Part shown: positions 6,936 through 13,795 of the stretch, piece after piece
Numbering within the stretch: the stretch's first letter is position 1
Layout: every line of letters begins with the position of its first letter
DNA from: PALSA-1355 sp041499515
GTDB taxonomy: Bacteria; Planctomycetota; Planctomycetia; Pirellulales; PALSA-1355
Length of the DNA: 13,795 bases
Direction: 5' to 3'
Assembly (NCBI GenBank): GCA_041499515.1
Contig: JBGQKM010000161.1
Span: 1-13,795 of the forward strand
Program-made: the position numbers and the translations under genes
Notes under the pieces: model-generated
Told to the model about the DNA's origin: nothing
The model's input: the letters and a program-made list of their open reading frames with translations, nothing else
Database searches by the model: none

Positions 6936-9900
6936 ATGGCGTCTCGAAGGTTGCAGCACGGTTGGATCGGCCTGGCCGCCCTGGCGATGTGCCTTCGCGC
7001 ATCGCTCGGGGGCGCGGCAGAACCGGCCCCGGCGACGGTGGCCGCCAAAGCGGTCGATTTCGTGCGCGACGTGCGGACGATTTTCGAGGCGCACTGCTAC
7101 GGGTGCCACGGCGAAAAAAAACAGGAGAGCGACCTGCGGCTCGACCGCCGCGACAACGCAATGCGCGGCGGAGACAACGGCGTGGCGATCGTGCCGGGCA
7201 AGAGCGGCGACAGCCCACTGGTCGATCGCGTAGCCGGAACGGATGCGGATTCGCGCATGCCGCCCAAAGGCGATCTGCTGTCGCCCGAGGCGGTTGCGGT
7301 GATCCGCGCCTGGATCGATCAAGGGGCCGCGTGGCCGGCCGAATTGGCAGGCTCGGCCAACGATAAGGCCGACCATTGGTCTCTGAAACCGCTCGTTCGG
7401 CCGGCGGTGCCGGCTGGCTCAGCATCGCCGGCGGTGACGAATCCGATTGATGCCTTTGTCGCCGCGAGCCTCGCCGAGCACAACTTGCAGCCCTCGGCCG
7501 AAGCCGACCGCCGCACGCTCATCCGGCGCGTGTCGGTGGATCTGACTGGCCTGCCCCCGACGCCCGAGGAGGTCGCGGAGTTTCTGGCCGACGCGTCGAC
7601 CGACGCGTACGGCCGACTGGTCGATCGTCTGCTGGCCAGTCCCCGCTATGGCGAACGCTGGGCGCGGCATTGGATGGACGTGGTCCACTATGCCGACACA
7701 CACGGCAACGATCAGGATCGTCCGCGTCCCAACGCCTGGCCCTATCGCGATTATTTGATCCGTTCGTTCAACGACGACAAGCCGTACGCGCGTTTCGTCA
7801 GCGAGCAAGTGGCCGGCGACGCGTTGTATCCCGACGATCCGCAGGCGACCGCGGCCCTGGGTTTTTTGGCCTCAGGCCCCTGGGACGAAAGCTCGCTGAT
7901 GTCGATCGTCGACGACACGGTTGACAAAAAGATGGCTCAGGTGTTGGATCGCGACGACATGCTCTCCAACGTGATGGCCACCTTTACCAGCACCACGGTA
8001 CACTGCGCCCGCTGCCATAATCACAAGTTCGATCCGATCACGCAGGAAGATTACTACGGCCTGCAAGCCGTGTTCGCGGGGGTCGATCGATCGGACAGTC
8101 CGTTTGACCCCGACCCGGCGGTCTTCCAGCAGCGGCGGTTGCTCGTGCAACGCAAGCGCGAGCTTAGCACCCGCGACGGCGAGCGGCTGCTGGCCGACGC
8201 GCCGTTGCAAGCGGAGTTGGCGGGCGTCGAGCGCGCGTTTCTGCAAAACCGCGACGTCTGGAAAACCCTCTGGCCGCTGGCCGTCACGACGACAAACGGA
8301 TCGACGGCAACACCCCAGGCCGACGGTTCGCTGCTATTCGGCGGTCCGCTTCCCGAGAAGGACACGTATACGCTGACCGCCGAGATCGAGCCGGACGCGA
8401 TCACCGCCGTGCAGTTGGAAGTATTGCCCGACGAGAGCCTGCCGCAACATGGGCCAGGACGCCGCGAGAACGGCAATCTGCACTTGTCGGAGTTCAAACT
8501 CTCGGCGGCTCCGGTCTCCGGCGGAGAGCCCGTGGCCGTGCCTTTGTCGGGCGCCTTTGCCGATTTCGATCAAGCGGACTGGGGCGCCGCGGCGGCGATC
8601 GACGGCAAGCCTGAAACGGCGTGGGGAATTTATCCCGAAGTAGGCAAGGTCCACGCGGTCGTGTTCGTGCTGCACGAACCACTGCGCCCGCAGGGCCGCA
8701 CTCGGCTGACGTTCGCGCTGGAACAACTGCACGGCCGCGGCCACCTGATCGGCCGGCTGCGATTATCGACGACCAGCGTGCCGCATCCGGTCTCGGCCAA
8801 GCCGATCGCCGCGGAATTGGCCGCGATTCTGGCGATTTTTCCGGCGGATCGCACGACCGCACAAAAAGTCGAGCTGTCGCGGGCGCTAGCGGATTGGCAG
8901 TTGGATCGGCAGTTGGCCGCGCTGCCAGCGCCGCAGTTCGTGTTTGCGGCCACGAATGATTTTGCGGCCAACGGAAATTTCCGCCCTGCCATCAAGCCCC
9001 GCTCGGTTCATCTTTTGCGCCGCGGCGACATCAATCAGCCGATGCAAGAAGCCACGCCCGGCGCGCTGGCGTGCGTCGAGGGATTGGCAGCGCGATTCAC
9101 GTCCGACGGCAGCGACGACGAAGGGGCCCGGCGGGCTTCGCTGGCCCGCTGGCTCGTGAGTCCGCAAAACGTGCTGACTTGGCGGTCGATCGTCAACCGG
9201 GTATGGCACTATCACTTTGATCGTGGCATCGTCGACACGCCCAGTGACCTGGGACGGATGGGCGGCACGCCGTCGCATCCGGCGCTATTGGATTGGCTGG
9301 CGGTCGAATTTCGCGACGGCGGCGGCTCGCTCAAGGCCCTCCACCGGCTGATCGTCACGAGCGCCACCTATCGCCAGTCGTCGCGCGCCGACGCGCAGCG
9401 GGCGCTGATCGATGCCGACAACCGGCTGCTGTGGAGAGCCAACAGCCGGCGGCTCGATGCCGAGACGATTCGCGATGCGGTGTTGCAAGTCAGCGGCAAG
9501 CTCGACCTGACCATGGGAGGGCCGTCGGTCAAGCAATTCATCGAGTCGCCGGGCATCCACGTGACGCCGAACGTCGACTACCTGAATTACGACGTCGACG
9601 CGCCTGGCAACTTCCGCCGCGGTGTGTATCGCTTTTTGTTTCGCACGCTGCCGGATCCTCTGATGGAATCGCTGGATTGCCCCGATGGTTCGCAGGTTGC
9701 ACCCGTGCGCAGCGCGAGTGTGACGTCGCTGCAAGCGCTAGCGATGTTGGACGATCGCTTTATCGTGCGGCAGAGCGAGCACGTGGCCACGCGCCTGGCG
9801 GCAGAGGCCCCGACGCTGCCCGAGCAGATACGACGCCTGTTCCAACGGGTTCTGCTGCGCGAGCCGACGCCCGAGGAGAGTCAACGTTGGGAGGCCTATG

Positions 9901-9971
9901 CCGCGCGTCATGGCCTGGCCAACGCCTGCCGGATGATGTTCAACACTAACGAGTTCGTGTTCGTGAACTGA
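6936..9971 (+). CDS. planctomycete cytochrome c / DUF1549 / DUF1553 protein
   Basis: 1011 residues from the ATG at 6936, which has GGGAG five bases upstream and starts a signal peptide (two Arg, then IGLAALAMCL, cleavage near LGGAAEP). The open frame begins at 6831, but those 35 residues would bury the signal. Domains: a planctomycete-type cytochrome c (about 40-130) with haem motif CYGCH (C54, C57, H58) and RMPPKG (M108 the likely axial ligand); DUF1549 (about 165-375), including SPRYGERWARHWMDVVHYAD and a second CxxCH, CARCHNHKFDP (357-367); a region of about 470-610 resembling the discoidin-like insert common here; and DUF1553 (about 725-985), ending in the family-typical NTNEFVFVN. The family is usually encoded beside a DUF1501 protein, as here, and is expanded in Planctomycetes. 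Its biochemical role is not established; a part in periplasmic breakdown of complex substrates has been suggested. Whether the second motif binds haem is unknown. Confidence 0.93.
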   Translation: MASRRLQHGWIGLAALAMCLRASLGGAAEPAPATVAAKAVDFVRDVRTIFEAHCYGCHGEKKQESDLRLDRRDNAMRGGDNGVAIVPGKSGDSPLVDRVAGTDADSRMPPKGDLLSPEAVAVIRAWIDQGAAWPAELAGSANDKADHWSLKPLVRPAVPAGSASPAVTNPIDAFVAASLAEHNLQPSAEADRRTLIRRVSVDLTGLPPTPEEVAEFLADASTDAYGRLVDRLLASPRYGERWARHWMDVVHYADTHGNDQDRPRPNAWPYRDYLIRSFNDDKPYARFVSEQVAGDALYPDDPQATAALGFLASGPWDESSLMSIVDDTVDKKMAQVLDRDDMLSNVMATFTSTTVHCARCHNHKFDPITQEDYYGLQAVFAGVDRSDSPFDPDPAVFQQRRLLVQRKRELSTRDGERLLADAPLQAELAGVERAFLQNRDVWKTLWPLAVTTTNGSTATPQADGSLLFGGPLPEKDTYTLTAEIEPDAITAVQLEVLPDESLPQHGPGRRENGNLHLSEFKLSAAPVSGGEPVAVPLSGAFADFDQADWGAAAAIDGKPETAWGIYPEVGKVHAVVFVLHEPLRPQGRTRLTFALEQLHGRGHLIGRLRLSTTSVPHPVSAKPIAAELAAILAIFPADRTTAQKVELSRALADWQLDRQLAALPAPQFVFAATNDFAANGNFRPAIKPRSVHLLRRGDINQPMQEATPGALACVEGLAARFTSDGSDDEGARRASLARWLVSPQNVLTWRSIVNRVWHYHFDRGIVDTPSDLGRMGGTPSHPALLDWLAVEFRDGGGSLKALHRLIVTSATYRQSSRADAQRALIDADNRLLWRANSRRLDAETIRDAVLQVSGKLDLTMGGPSVKQFIESPGIHVTPNVDYLNYDVDAPGNFRRGVYRFLFRTLPDPLMESLDCPDGSQVAPVRSASVTSLQALAMLDDRFIVRQSEHVATRLAAEAPTLPEQIRRLFQRVLLREPTPEESQRWEAYAARHGLANACRMMFNTNEFVFVN

Positions 9972-9994
9972 TGCCGACGTGGAGGAATCGTAAC

Positions 9995-11449
9995 ATGTCG
10001 TGTGCATGCCCTGGCCCGCGGCCGTTGTCTCGACGCCAATGGCTGCAGCAATTCGGCGGCGGTTTTGGCGGTCTTGCGCTGGCGCACCTGCTGGGCCAGA
10101 GCGATGCCCTGGCCGAGCCGGTTGCGGCGGTCGGCGCGGATCTCAACGGCGGTTTGCACCATCGGGCGAAAGTCCGGCGCGTGGTGCAAGTGTTCATGAA
10201 CGGCGGCGCCAGCCCCATGGACACGTTCGACTACAAACCGCGGCTGGCCGAATTGCACGGCCAGACGTTCGATCCCGGCGGCAACGTGAAACTCGAATCG
10301 GTCACGGGCTCGCCCGGTTTCAAAGTGCTCAAAAGTCCCTTCGAGTTCAAACAGCACGGCCAGTGCGGCCGCTGGGTGAGCAGCGTGTTTCCGCACCTGG
10401 CCACCTGCGTCGACGACCTGGCGTTTCTGATGTCGATGGCGTCCAAGACGAACGTTCACGGTCCGGCCAGCTATATGCAGAACACCGGCTTCGTGCTGCC
10501 GGGCTTTCCGTGCATGGGCGCGTGGATCGGCTATGGCCTGGGCCAGTTGACCGACAACTTGCCGACGTTCGTCGTGCTGCCCGATCCCAGGGGGCTGCCC
10601 TACAACAACCAGGGCAATTTTTCAGCCGGGTTCTTGCCGGTGAAACATCAGGGCACGATCATCCGCCCGCACTTGCCCAACCCGATTGCCGATCTGTTTC
10701 CGCCGAAGGACGCCAGCTTCATTACGCCCGAGAGCGAGCGCGACGGCTTGGCGCTTTTGGCGCAGGCCAATCGCGAGAACGAGCAACAATGGCCGGGCGA
10801 CTCGCGGCTGGAGGCCCGCATCGCTTCGTACGAGCTGGCCGCGCGGATGCAGCTTAGCGCGCCGGAGGCGCTGGACATCGCCAGCGAAACGGCGCAGACG
10901 CAGAGTCTTTATGGCCTGGACGAAAAACCGACCGAGGCTTTTGGACGGAATTGCCTGATCGCCCGGCGGCTGCTGGAGCGGGGCGTGCGGTTCGTGCAGG
11001 TCTGGAGCGGCGCCAGCGGGGCCACGGGCAATTGGGACAATCATGGCAACATCTCCACCGAATTGCCGCCGATCGCCCTGGCAACCGACAAACCGTGCGC
11101 GGCGCTGGTCAAAGATCTCAAGGCTCGCGGCATGTTCGAAGACACGCTGATCATCTGGACCACCGAATTCGGCCGCATGCCGTTCAGTCAGGGCACCGCT
11201 GGCCGCGACCACAACGGCGGCACGTTCGTGTCTTGGCTCTCCGGCGCCGGAATCCGCGGCGGGGTGGCCTTTGGCGAAAGCGACCAGTGGGCCTGGAAGT
11301 CAATCAATCCCACCTGGTGCTACGATCTGCACGCCACGGTTTTGCACCTGCTGGGCATCGATCACACGCGGCTGACATTCCGCTTCAACGGCGCCATGCG
11401 CCGCCTGACCGATGTCCACGGCCACGTGATCCACGAGATCCTGGCCTAA
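9995..11449 (+). CDS. DUF1501 protein, Tat-exported, alkaline-phosphatase/sulfatase-like fold
   Basis: 484 residues. The ATG at 9995 has GGAGG nine bases upstream. A longer frame begins at 9971, overlapping the previous stop by one base, but lacks its own ribosome site and pushes the signal inward. The N-terminus carries LSRRQWLQQFGGG (R13, R14), a Tat-type signal followed by a hydrophobic segment FGGLALAHLL. Family motifs include VFMNGGASPMDTFDYKP (59-75), NWDNHGN, IWTTEFGRMP and GRDHNGG, which resemble metal-coordinating positions of alkaline-phosphatase-superfamily enzymes, and the C-terminal LHATVLHLLGID with FNGAMRRLTDVHG. It is co-directional with the cytochrome c/DUF1549/DUF1553 gene and 23 bases downstream, so almost certainly in one transcript. 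The two are thought to act together outside the cytoplasm. No enzyme activity is established for the family to my knowledge. Confidence 0.93.
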   Translation: MSCACPGPRPLSRRQWLQQFGGGFGGLALAHLLGQSDALAEPVAAVGADLNGGLHHRAKVRRVVQVFMNGGASPMDTFDYKPRLAELHGQTFDPGGNVKLESVTGSPGFKVLKSPFEFKQHGQCGRWVSSVFPHLATCVDDLAFLMSMASKTNVHGPASYMQNTGFVLPGFPCMGAWIGYGLGQLTDNLPTFVVLPDPRGLPYNNQGNFSAGFLPVKHQGTIIRPHLPNPIADLFPPKDASFITPESERDGLALLAQANRENEQQWPGDSRLEARIASYELAARMQLSAPEALDIASETAQTQSLYGLDEKPTEAFGRNCLIARRLLERGVRFVQVWSGASGATGNWDNHGNISTELPPIALATDKPCAALVKDLKARGMFEDTLIIWTTEFGRMPFSQGTAGRDHNGGTFVSWLSGAGIRGGVAFGESDQWAWKSINPTWCYDLHATVLHLLGIDHTRLTFRFNGAMRRLTDVHGHVIHEILA

Positions 11450-11489
11450 TTCCATCTCGACGCGGGCCGGATCGTTGCCGCGGGCCACC

Positions 11490-12500
11490 TCAGGCTTCGG
11501 CCACCTGGAGCACGAGCTTGCCCAGGTTTTCGCCCTTGAAGAGTTTGAGAAGGGTCTCGGGGAAGGTTTCCAGGCCGTCGACGACGTGCTCGCGCGAGCG
11601 GAGTTTTCCCGCGGCCATCCAGCCGGCCATTTCCTTCGCCGCCGTGGCATAGCGGTCGGCATAGTCGAACACGACCATGCCCTGCATGCTGGCGCGGTTG
11701 ACCAGCAACGACAGATAGTTGGCCGGACCCTTGACCGGGCCGGTGTTGTTATACTGCGAGATCGCGCCGCAGATGACGATCCGCGCGCCCCGCGCGAGCT
11801 GCGTGAGCACCGCGTCGAGAATCTCGCCGCCGACGTTGTCGAAATAGACGTCGACCCCCTTGGGGCAATGTTTGCGCAGCATCTCCTTCACCTCGGCGCT
11901 CTTGTAGTCGATGGCGGCGTCGAAGCCGAGCTCGCTGACGATGTATTGGCACTTCTGGGCGCCGCCGGCGATTCCGATCACGCGGCAACCCTTGATCTTG
12001 GCGATCTGCCCGACCACCATGCCCACCGCCCCGGCCGCGCCAGAGACCGCCACGGTCTCGCCCGGCTTGGGCTGGCCGATCTCGAGCAGGCCGAAATAGG
12101 CGGTCATGCCGGGCATGCCGAGCGTGCCGAGAAACACCGGCAACGGCGTGCTACCGGCGTTGATTTTCGTCAGGCCCTTGCCGTTGGACATGGCGTATTC
12201 CTGCACGCCCAAGGTGCCATAGACGCAATCGCCGACCGCGAAGCCAGGATTTCGCGATGCGATAACGCGGCCCACCGCCCCGGCCCGCATCACTTCGCCG
12301 ATGCCCACCGGCGGAATATAGGACTTGCCCTCGTTCATCCAGCCGCGCATGGCCGGATCGAGCGAGATGTAGAACACTTTAATGAGCAACTCGCCCGCGC
12401 CCGGTTCGCCAACCGGTTCGCTGGTATAGTTCCAGTCGTCGCGTTTCGGCATGCCAACCGGACGAGCGGCCAGGCGGAACTGGTGATTGACGAGGTTCAT
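11490..12500 (-). CDS. NADP-dependent medium-chain oxidoreductase (CurA/prostaglandin reductase-like)
   Basis: 336 residues, usual for the family. The start at 12500 follows AGGA at six-base spacing; the frame extends upstream to 12656 without family similarity. Features: ISLDPAMRGWM (45-55), typical of leukotriene B4 12-hydroxydehydrogenase/CurA-type enzymes; TLGMPGMTAYFGL (126-138); the nucleotide-binding loop SGAAGAVGMVVGQIAK (153-168); the YFDNVGGEILD segment (219-229); and GAISQYNN (245-252). These zinc-free enzymes reduce the alpha,beta double bond of enones with NADPH in the cytosol, acting on 15-keto-prostaglandins, curcumin or lipid-peroxidation aldehydes; the natural bacterial substrate is usually unknown. 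It converges with DUF1501 (40 bases between stops) and diverges from the beta-propeller gene, so it is probably a single-gene transcript. Confidence 0.9.
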   Translation of the reverse strand: MNLVNHQFRLAARPVGMPKRDDWNYTSEPVGEPGAGELLIKVFYISLDPAMRGWMNEGKSYIPPVGIGEVMRAGAVGRVIASRNPGFAVGDCVYGTLGVQEYAMSNGKGLTKINAGSTPLPVFLGTLGMPGMTAYFGLLEIGQPKPGETVAVSGAAGAVGMVVGQIAKIKGCRVIGIAGGAQKCQYIVSELGFDAAIDYKSAEVKEMLRKHCPKGVDVYFDNVGGEILDAVLTQLARGARIVICGAISQYNNTGPVKGPANYLSLLVNRASMQGMVVFDYADRYATAAKEMAGWMAAGKLRSREHVVDGLETFPETLLKLFKGENLGKLVLQVAEA

Positions 12501-12542
12501 TGGACATCCTTTTTTCGGCGAGGGCTGGAGTTTGACGAATCC

Positions 12543-12570
12543 ATGATACCGCGCGGCCGCGCACCGACAA
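12543..12570 (-). promoter_or_regulatory. sigma70-like promoter of the NADP-dependent oxidoreductase
   Basis: On the minus strand TTGTCG (12565-12570) and TATCAT (12543-12548) are separated by 16 bases. The transcript would start near 12536, giving a leader of about 36 bases before the ATG at 12500. The spacer contains the 12-base palindrome GCGCGGCCGCGC (12551-12562), a position where a bound repressor would block RNA polymerase. Confidence 0.45.
12551..12562. repeat. 12-bp palindrome inside the oxidoreductase promoter spacer
   Basis: GCGCGGCCGCGC is perfectly self-complementary and lies wholly between the -35 and -10 boxes of the minus-strand promoter. It is a candidate operator, but such GC-only palindromes also arise by chance in this base composition. 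Confidence 0.3.
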
Positions 12571-12597
12571 CGGGCTTGTCGCGGGCTGCGGCAGTCC

Positions 12598-12626
12598 TTG
12601 GGAAATCGGTCGGTCTGCTGTAGACT
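12598..12626 (+). promoter_or_regulatory. sigma70-like promoter of the PQQ-like beta-propeller gene
   Basis: TTGGGA (12598-12603) and TAGACT (12621-12626) lie on the plus strand with exactly 17 bases between them; each matches the consensus at four of six positions. Transcription would begin near 12633, leaving about 53 bases of leader before the ATG at 12686. It is arranged back to back with the oxidoreductase promoter. Confidence 0.4.
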
Positions 12627-12685
12627 GTCGGGCATCGGGCGCAGCCCATTGATCACGTCGGCCCCCTGCTCATTCGAGGTTCATC

Positions 12686-13795
12686 ATGGCGCACGTCGAC
12701 TCCGCCGCGAAGGTCGTTTCTGCCCGCCGCCTTCCCCGGCGCTTGTGGTTTCCGCTGGCTGCGATCCTTTTGGCGTTGGTCGCGATAGGCGCGATCGAGC
12801 AGTTCCTGGCCGATTCGCTCGACAGCGGCACGCGGTTGATGTTGTTTTTCATCAGCGCGGTGGTGGCGGCGATAGCGATCGTGGTGTGGTTTTTTTCGAT
12901 GGCGGGGCTGGCTGGGCGCACGCGGCTGGTCGGCGCGCTGTTTTTGGTTTTTGTGATGGTCTCGTTTCCGCTTTCGGTCCGCCGCGTCGAGTTCTCCGGC
13001 GACATGGTGCCGACGTTCGATTTTCGCTGGTCGGTCGATCGGGCGGAAGTGCTCGAAGCCCATCGCGCGCTGCGCGAAGAGTTCCAGGCCGATCCAACGC
13101 ATGAGGGGCCCCTGGCCGAGCCCGCCGAGATTACCGCTGGCCCATTCGACGTGCTGGAATATCGCGGCCCGCGCCGCGATGGCGTCATCGAGGGACCGAA
13201 GCTGGCCCGCGATTGGTCCGCGCGTCCACCGCGGCTCGTCTGGCAGCAGCCAGTCGGCGGCGGCTATGCATCGTTCGTGGTTTCCGGGCCCTTGTTGATT
13301 ACCATCGAGCAGCGTCGCGAGAAAGAAGCCATCGTGGCTTACGACGTCGACACTGGGCTGGAGCGCTGGCTCTACGATTATCCCGCCTTCTTCCACGAAA
13401 CCCTGGGGGGCGACGGCCCGCGCGCCACGCCCACGATCCATGAGGGCAAAGTCTATTCGCTGGGAGCCACCGGCGTGCTGGCCTGTCTGGAGCTCGCCAC
13501 CGGTCGCCCGCTGTGGTCGGTCAACATTCTGGAGCAAAACGCCTCGGGCAATCTCGATTGGGCCATGTCCGGCGCGCCGCTGATTTATGACGACCTGGTG
13601 TTGGTCAACCCGGGCAACCAGAAGGGCTCGGCCAGCAGCCGGGCGATCACTGCCTTTAACGCCACCAGCGGCAAACCGCTGTGGGGCGGCGGCGAGACGA
13701 AGGCCGGTTATGCATCGCCGATGCTCGTGATGTTGGCTGGCGCCGGGCAGGTGATCAACTTCGACGGCGTTGGTCTGGCAGGCTACGACGACACG
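12686..13795 (+). CDS. membrane-anchored PQQ-like beta-propeller protein (C-terminus beyond the window)
   Basis: The frame is open from the ATG at 12686 (GAGG six bases upstream) to the window end, 370 codons without a stop, so the gene continues outside. The N-terminus has a basic cytoplasmic stretch, then three hydrophobic segments at about 20-40, 51-71 and 80-97, which should anchor it in the membrane. From about residue 150 come PQQ-like (WD-type) propeller repeats, opening with EYRGPRRDGVIEGP (148-161), typical of the family in planctomycetes. Repeat units follow: AYDVDTGLERWLYDY (218-232), YSLGATGVLACLELATGRPLW (about 257-277) and ITAFNATSGKPLW (321-333). Relatives are called PQQ-binding-like or alcohol-dehydrogenase-like, but many bind no cofactor and act as scaffolds. 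No catalytic residues could be identified in the visible part. Confidence 0.85.
   Translation, partial: MAHVDSAAKVVSARRLPRRLWFPLAAILLALVAIGAIEQFLADSLDSGTRLMLFFISAVVAAIAIVVWFFSMAGLAGRTRLVGALFLVFVMVSFPLSVRRVEFSGDMVPTFDFRWSVDRAEVLEAHRALREEFQADPTHEGPLAEPAEITAGPFDVLEYRGPRRDGVIEGPKLARDWSARPPRLVWQQPVGGGYASFVVSGPLLITIEQRREKEAIVAYDVDTGLERWLYDYPAFFHETLGGDGPRATPTIHEGKVYSLGATGVLACLELATGRPLWSVNILEQNASGNLDWAMSGAPLIYDDLVLVNPGNQKGSASSRAITAFNATSGKPLWGGGETKAGYASPMLVMLAGAGQVINFDGVGLAGYDDT

Noticed and set aside
11450..11489. Search for a bidirectional terminator between the convergent DUF1501 and oxidoreductase genes
   Set aside because: Only a direct repeat CGCGGGCC (11461-11468 and 11480-11487) is present; there is no stem with a T-tract.
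11475..12623. 382-codon open frame on the plus strand, antisense to the oxidoreductase
   Set aside because: No recognisable domain and no ribosome binding site. The minus strand encodes a clear medium-chain dehydrogenase fold with an AAGAVG loop.
1..13795. CRISPR array, tRNA, rRNA, insertion sequence or phage remnant
   Set aside because: No regularly spaced repeats, no terminal inverted repeats with a transposase, and no clover-leaf or rRNA signature sequences were seen by eye. A covariance-model search was not possible here.

Overview
The window is high-GC DNA that reads as a planctomycete chromosome segment, probably from the Pirellulales side of the phylum. The strongest clue is at 6936-11449: a planctomycete-type cytochrome c/DUF1549/DUF1553 protein followed directly by a DUF1501 protein, a pairing that is highly expanded in Planctomycetes. 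The PQQ-like beta-propeller protein with a Gly-Pro-x-Arg-Asp-Gly start motif at the right edge fits too. The lineage call is inferred from gene content only; no rRNA or tRNA gene was seen.

Layout, left to right. (1) At 1-365 (minus) is the N-terminal part of a Tat-exported, probably molybdopterin-dependent (sulfite-oxidase-like) oxidoreductase, cut by the window edge, with a good promoter at 439-467. (2) At 739-6082 (all minus) is a three-gene carbohydrate locus. In transcription order it holds a compact GH130 enzyme (5006-6082), a GT4 glycosyltransferase fused to a roughly 380-residue all-helical C-terminal domain (2392-4743), and a second GH130 enzyme with a long N-terminal extension (739-2184). 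The gaps of about 260 and 207 bases, and a promoter with a perfect -35 box before the last gene, argue for several transcription units rather than one tight operon. (3) At 6376-6756 (plus) is a small GNAT acetyltransferase of visibly lower GC. (4) At 6936-11449 (plus) is the cytochrome c/DUF1549/DUF1553 plus DUF1501 pair, both exported, with 23 bases between them. (5) At 11490-12500 (minus) is an NADP-dependent medium-chain oxidoreductase, convergent with DUF1501. (6) At 12686 to the right edge (plus) is a membrane-anchored PQQ-like beta-propeller protein, divergent from the oxidoreductase, with one good promoter for each direction in the 185-base gap.

The most interesting part is the GH130 / GT4-fusion / GH130 locus. 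A sugar polymerising or transferring enzyme sits between two enzymes of a family that cleaves mannosides by phosphorolysis or hydrolysis. That suggests making and recycling of a mannose-containing (or similar) glycan or storage oligosaccharide. The substrate is inferred, not shown. Start codons were moved downstream of the longest open frame wherever a ribosome binding site, signal peptide or family N-terminus supported it.
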